Assembly: GCF_022965805.1 (NCBI RefSeq)
Contig: NC_133102.1
Location: 10,399,485-10,463,484, forward strand
Length of the DNA: 64,000 nt
Origin: Primulina eburnea
Taxonomy: Eukaryota; Streptophyta; Magnoliopsida; Lamiales; Gesneriaceae
Reading direction: 5' to 3'
Shown here: positions 59,874-64,000 of the stretch, one piece after another
How positions within the stretch are numbered: the first letter of the stretch is position 1
Layout: the number at the start of each line of letters is the position of its first letter
Made by a program: the position numbers and the translations under genes
The notes under the pieces: model-generated
What the model was told of the DNA's origin: nothing
Databases searched by the model: none
What the model saw: only the letters and a program-made list of their open reading frames with translations

Positions 59874-60813
59874 ACGATATAATGTATTTTTTTTAATAAT
59901 ATATAACTTATCATATTGAGTTCAAGCCCCCCTCAACTTTTATTCCTGGATCCGTCCCTGGTCTCCATTGCTAAGAATGCCCTCCTGTGCGTCTCGTCCC
60001 TCGAAGGTACAAAGAAGTGAAGTATGAGGATAAAGTGTGAACCTTTTTTTGTCACTCAGGAAATCGGATACAGTTTGTACTTACCAACCTCACAGAAATG
60101 AAATAAAAATAGTAAATTAAAATTTCATCTATTTGATTTTTCCGCCCCCTTCCTAGTTAATGTATGTTCGATTGCAGTAGAAATTTTATTATTCTTTTCA
60201 CCGGCTTGGCTTGATCTTCCGCTTGTGCCTTGATGGCATGAATCCTTGGTTGAAGAATTGATTGGCCAGTACCAATTGACATGCGATCTCATTATAACAT
60301 TTATAAAAAAGTTGGAACCATAGAGATTGAAACTGAACCAGGTAAAAAATGATGACTATTGCAGGGTTTGAGTTGAAGTTCAAGGAAATGCCAATGGGTG
60401 GAGCAACCTTGGATTTGACTGGAGTTCCCTTACCGGAGGAGAGCCTATCTGCTGCAAAGGAGTCTGATGCTGTTCTTCTAGGAGCCATTGGAGGGTTAGT
60501 ATGGCTATATAAAGGTCAATTGGATTATACTTTTGTTTTGCATTTTTTGTGTTGACTTTTTTCTTGCCTTTCAATTTGATGTGAAGGTATAAATGGGATA
60601 ATAATGAGAAACACCTAAAGCCTGAGACAGGGCTGCTTCAGCTTCGAGAGGGTCTTAAAGTGTTTGCAAACTTGAGGCCTGCTACTGTTTTACCCCAGGT
60701 GAAAAGATGTGTGCTCAAGATGATCTGATTTTCGTTTCCGTTTCTAAATTTTCTACTGATTTAAAGTTGAGTGTGCTATTTGGATTATTTAGAGTATATT
60801 TTTAGTGGAAATT

Positions 60814-61494
60814 AGTCGCCAATAAACGGAAAATTTAGCTAGACGAATAGGTAGCCCGATTGAGATTGAAGGTCAAAAAGTTCTAGAGTATGAAGATTTC
60901 GCTATTTATGATCTATTATCCAAAAGATTTGAGACATTAGAGAGGATATAAACCATAAATTAAAGCATGGTGGATGAAATGAATGATGACATCAGGAGTT
61001 TTATATTATAGAAGGATGCCTGCGAGATTGATAGAAAATGTTATAATACTATTGTTTGACCAGCTATGCTTTATGGCTCGGAATGTTGGGTCACTACAGG
61101 ACTCATGTATAAGATGACAACATCAGAGATGCATAGGTCTTATGAATATGTGGCAAAACATGCAAGGATAAAATTAAGAATGAAATAATTATGATCTATT
61201 TAGGTATAGCCTTCATTGATGATAAAATTAAGAAGAGACGTTTTGCATGGTTTGTCATGTGAAGATGAGACCTCACGTCTCCAATCCGACATATCTTAGA
61301 TTGACATGTTAATAGAAGGAGTAGAAGGTGGGGTAGACCATTGAAAACTTGGATAAATATGGTTAAGGAAGATATCTTAGATCTTGATTTAAGATTTAAA
61401 ATATTACACGTGGGAAAATCGTTTAGTTTGGAGAAATAATATCCATGTAGTTGACCCTGCAACTAGAGAGAATGTGTCATGATGTTGATGATGA
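60814..61494 (+). mobile_element. RTE-type LINE 3' fragment in IPMDH intron 3
   Basis: Broken plus-strand coding matches the end of RTE-clade RT (RPAMLYGSECW-like at about 61055-61090; then GIAFIDDKI, RPLKTWINMVKEDI, and an NNIHVVDP-like tail). It ends in gttgatgatgat, the short repeat tail usual for RTE. Flanking copies tatatttttagtggaaatt (60795-60812) and tatatttagtggaaac (61495-61510) are a target duplication of about 15 bp. Confidence 0.75.
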
Positions 61495-61510
61495 TATATT
61501 TAGTGGAAAC

Positions 61511-62455
61511 TTTAAACTCAAGCAAGAGAAATAAAAATTCAAGTTTGAATTTTCCATAATCTCCAATTGGTTTGGCGAGAACCTTGCTTGCTATCTGATA
61601 CCTGTGAATTTATGTGGGTTTGGAATGCTACGATGGGCTTTTCTTTGTATACTGTAAGTTTATGATTTTTTTGTTGGCATATTTTCTCCATTTGGTTTTG
61701 ATATTTACCACAGCAGGTCATGGAATTGAATAACATGAACCATTTTGGTGTTACCTGCAGTCATCTATATTGTTTCTAGTTTCCTGTTTATCCTTCAACT
61801 TCTGGTTTTTAGCTAACCATTGAACATTAATAAAATAAATTCCAATCAGAGAAAAAGAAAAGACTTATAAATTACCAGTACACCACATTTGACCTTGGAT
61901 TCACCATCCATTCATCTAAGGTGAGCTTTACGCATATCTCGACCTATAGGTGCAGAAAGGAATTGTTTCGCGATCAAAGCATGTCCTTTACTGAAGTCGT
62001 TTGCTTTGACCTGTCTTCGGGTTGAAGGTCTAGGCATCGCCATGCCTGGACTGTAGGTGTGCCATTGTGACTCACCTTTTCATAGCTGCATTCATAACTT
62101 GTTATTGGGAATTTGAATAGTGCTGTGACCATGTTAAAGGTCATGTTGTGAAGATTCTATCTTCTGTGACAGTTCGCAAGTTTAATATCGAAATTAATTT
62201 AGGTAATTAGGCTGCATTTATTCTATTTTCATAAATAGAGGTCGCGTTATTTATAGATGTATAGAACTCAAACATGCTAAGCCTAAGAGCTAGTGCTGCT
62301 GGCCACATTAACGCTCAGTTTTAAGATATATTGTTGAAGAAATCAACTCCTGTTACACTGCACAATTTTGATTTATGAGATTAATTTAGAGTTGTTTTAT
62401 TCTCTTCTCAAAAAGAAATCGCATTAGTTTCCAAATATGAAGAACCTGTGGCTGT
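61511..62455. other. sequence without recognised gene
   Basis: No later IPMDH exons and no element are recognised. Confidence 0.45.
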
Positions 62456-62649
62456 GTTTGGATTGAAGAATTTGAATTTGTGGGAGGATTTTAAATCAAA
62501 ACGCATGAATAGGTCGGAGATAGTATATTTGAAATTGAAACAAAAAAATATACTTGAATAACAAAAGGGATTTCAAACCCTTCATTCTAATCTTGAGCCA
62601 AATGGATATAATGGAATTGCAAAATCAGCTCAAGTCCTTCCATCCAAAT
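62456..62649. repeat. MITE-like element with gtttggat termini
   Basis: The left end tgtttggattgaagaatttg pairs with the inverted right end catttggatggaaggacttg, 15 or 16 of 20. It is about 194 bp, with no coding capacity. Confidence 0.4.
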
Positions 62650-63171
62650 GTAAACTATGGGGTCGTAAATGTGTTATGTTCTCTCTATGAATTTCTGAGA
62701 ATATTTGAGGAGTGAAAATCAAACCAGTTCAAGTTCAACTGTTCAACAATGGTTTTTTCATGGAGAGCAAGAACTAAGTTCTGGGCTGAAGGGCTGCCTC
62801 AGCATATCAGACACTTCTTTGATAATATAAACAATATGCATAAACCTTTGCTTTTCATGGAAAGTAATGATCAATTAAACTAAGTAATATATTTTCTTAT
62901 AAGCTTCAGGCCTTTAAACAAATCCTATTGATCCAGTGAGAGAATTTTTTGAAAAATGCTCTCTCCCTCTTCGTTTTTGAATCCTTCGACCGGAGACATT
63001 CCTAACCGTTTCCGTCGTTACCCTTTTTAAATCTTGTCGCCATCTTCCCTTTCATCTTCGTCGACGGCCGTCGGCCGTCGCCGGCTTTTCCACCCCTTTT
63101 TTCTTTGCCCTTCCGCCTCAGTCTCTTTTCGGTTCTTCAGTTTAAAATCGCGCTACAAGCTTCGTGTCGTG

Positions 63172-64000
63172 ATGTCGGAAAACATGTTCAGGAATTTCCG
63201 AACTGGAATTACCACACCACGTTCGAATATCAGGGATGAGATGATTAAGATTGATTTTAAAATATTTACCTTGCGATTGAGCTCGGACGGTAGATCCATT
63301 TGGTGGGCAGAAAAAACTAGGAATGCTTGCTATATGCTGGACTTTCAACGAGAAGAGGCACGGTGGATTAACCTGGTTTTCAGAGAATTTATTTACTCAC
63401 AGCATCCAGTCTCGTCTTTTCGCCGCCTCAGAGGCAGGAACTCGGTGTTCATATTACAGAGGTTTGAAAACAAGCGCGGAAAATTCATTGAAATGTCTAA
63501 GTTCAACTCGCAAGGGAGAAAGTTCACCACTATTGTACCATGTGGCGCCAACACAAGTGGGTGGATTAAAGTGTCGAAGGTTTTGGATAAGCTGCTAATG
63601 GGTGAGATCCAGAGGCAGGCTAATCGGCATTCACCTGTTCAAGATAATTTCCAAAACAAGACATGCAATTCTTCTCAGAATCTGGGGGCGGGGGAGAGGT
63701 TTGGCAAGGAACAACTTCGGGTAGATGTGGATAAAAGTGGATTGCAGAAAGGAAACAAGAACAAGAACTGGAATGAAGCCATCCTCATTACCAGACACAA
63801 AGCAACATCTAAGTGGAGTCTTGTTGAAGAGGCTCTTCGGAGGGCTACGAACAGGAACATTAAGCTATATCCTTTTCAAGCAAATAAAGCGCTTTGGTGG
63901 CCATATAATGCGGCAGAATACAAGTACTACATCAATTTGAAGAAAGGATATTTCGACTCTGGTTTGTGTTTGGAATTTCAACAGTGGTCCAAAGATATCA
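63172..64000 (+). CDS. uncharacterised protein, DUF4283-like / PUR-like features, cut by window end
   Basis: The frame is open from the ATG at 63172 to the window edge (276 codons); the nearest upstream in-frame stop is 63028-63030, so this is the first ATG. The N-terminal part (residues 10-160) alternates basic and aromatic residues (SIWWAEKTRN, KFIEMSKFN, KFTTIVPCG), similar to small plant single-stranded nucleic-acid-binding folds. After a polar linker comes TRHKATSKWSLVEEALRRA and PFQANKALWWPYNAAEY, like the region before or within DUF4283, found in LINE ORF1 and multicopy plant genes. A pyrimidine-rich leader precedes the start. It could be a host multicopy gene or retroelement-derived; I cannot decide. 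Confidence 0.6.
   Translation, partial: MSENMFRNFRTGITTPRSNIRDEMIKIDFKIFTLRLSSDGRSIWWAEKTRNACYMLDFQREEARWINLVFREFIYSQHPVSSFRRLRGRNSVFILQRFENKRGKFIEMSKFNSQGRKFTTIVPCGANTSGWIKVSKVLDKLLMGEIQRQANRHSPVQDNFQNKTCNSSQNLGAGERFGKEQLRVDVDKSGLQKGNKNKNWNEAILITRHKATSKWSLVEEALRRATNRNIKLYPFQANKALWWPYNAAEYKYYINLKKGYFDSGLCLEFQQWSKDI

Larger units (their letters stand above)
57106..59960 (+). mobile_element. hAT transposon, likely recent insertion in IPMDH exon 1
   Basis: Ends are CAGAGACGGATTGA and, inverted, CAGGGACGGATCCA. The 8-bp duplication gtctccat is exact at 57098-57105 and 59961-59968. The length is 2,855 bp, with a full-length transposase. The first 60 bp include a ggctgta repeat; then come gcgacggtt repeats (57165-57335) before the gene. 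Confidence 0.9.
56926..60698 (+). pseudogene. IPMDH: 3-isopropylmalate dehydrogenase (leucine biosynthesis), 5' fragment
   Basis: The ATG at 56926 begins a plastid transit peptide (MAAALNLNC...) and runs to SYT, then in a shifted frame LLPGDGIGP, the NAD-dependent dehydrogenase start. Exon 1 is split by a hAT (57106-59960) and resumes to 60006. Exon 2 is 60365-60494 ([31 protein letters not shown]). Exon 3 is 60587-60698 ([20 protein letters not shown]). Defects are TAA in the transit peptide (codon 12), a frameshift at SYT and the hAT. Later exons are not found before 63030. The intact enzyme oxidises 3-isopropylmalate in plastids; this copy cannot. Confidence 0.88.

Noticed and set aside
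61511..63030. Remaining IPMDH exons
   Set aside because: Looked for the conserved segments after LRPATVLPQ; none is visible in any plus-strand frame.

Overview
The window looks like nuclear DNA of a flowering plant, probably a eudicot. It is AT-rich, its host gene has many exons and GT-AG introns, and it is packed with LTR retrotransposons, TRIMs, SINEs, MITEs, hAT and CACTA elements, LINE tails and an old caulimovirid (plant pararetrovirus) copy. The protein encoded downstream of pol in the first copia element resembles a family I remember as abundant in Lamiales/Gesneriaceae genomes such as Dorcoceras. That placement is from memory and tentative.

Layout. 1-8009: 3' part of a Sirevirus-like Ty1/copia element with decayed pol, an antisense ORF, an env-position gene, a polypurine tract and a 3' LTR. 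8010-13294: a possible pararetrovirus scrap, CACTA-type repeats, and a Sirevirus-type LTR hit by a gypsy-type solo LTR (TSD cgtaa). 13295-20585: a second copia element missing its 3' end. 20586-28183: a SINE, a minus-strand chromovirus (Ty3/gypsy, Tekay-like) lacking reverse transcriptase, then more SINEs including a 118-bp inverted pair. 28190-36728: a caulimovirid relic split by a Sirevirus-type solo LTR (TSD ataat), itself split by a gypsy-type solo LTR (TSD gattc). 36968-38477: a hAT element with a hAT-like MITE inside its terminal repeat.

38625-45076 (minus) is the one host gene that appears complete: an 11-exon homologue of SRD2/SNAPC3, the snRNA-activating protein complex subunit. All eleven exons join in frame to 477 codons plus stop. 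A solo LTR (45099-48612, TSD ataac) sits 22 bp upstream of its start codon, and the hAT lies about 150 bp past its stop.

48618-54863 is gene-poor. It holds a small TRIM, palindromic MITEs and a complete Cassandra TRIM with 5S-like LTRs. 54864-60698 carries two host-gene fragments: the first exon of a MYB-CC (PHR1-like) factor, and exons 1-3 of a chloroplast 3-isopropylmalate dehydrogenase. The latter is broken by a hAT with an uninterrupted 817-aa transposase and an exact 8-bp duplication, and by an RTE-type LINE tail in intron 3. The window ends inside an unbroken ORF (63172-64000) that I could not assign firmly.

The elements do not form a pathway. Their interest is insertion order, recorded by target duplications, and their effect on the SRD2-like gene and the two host-gene relics.
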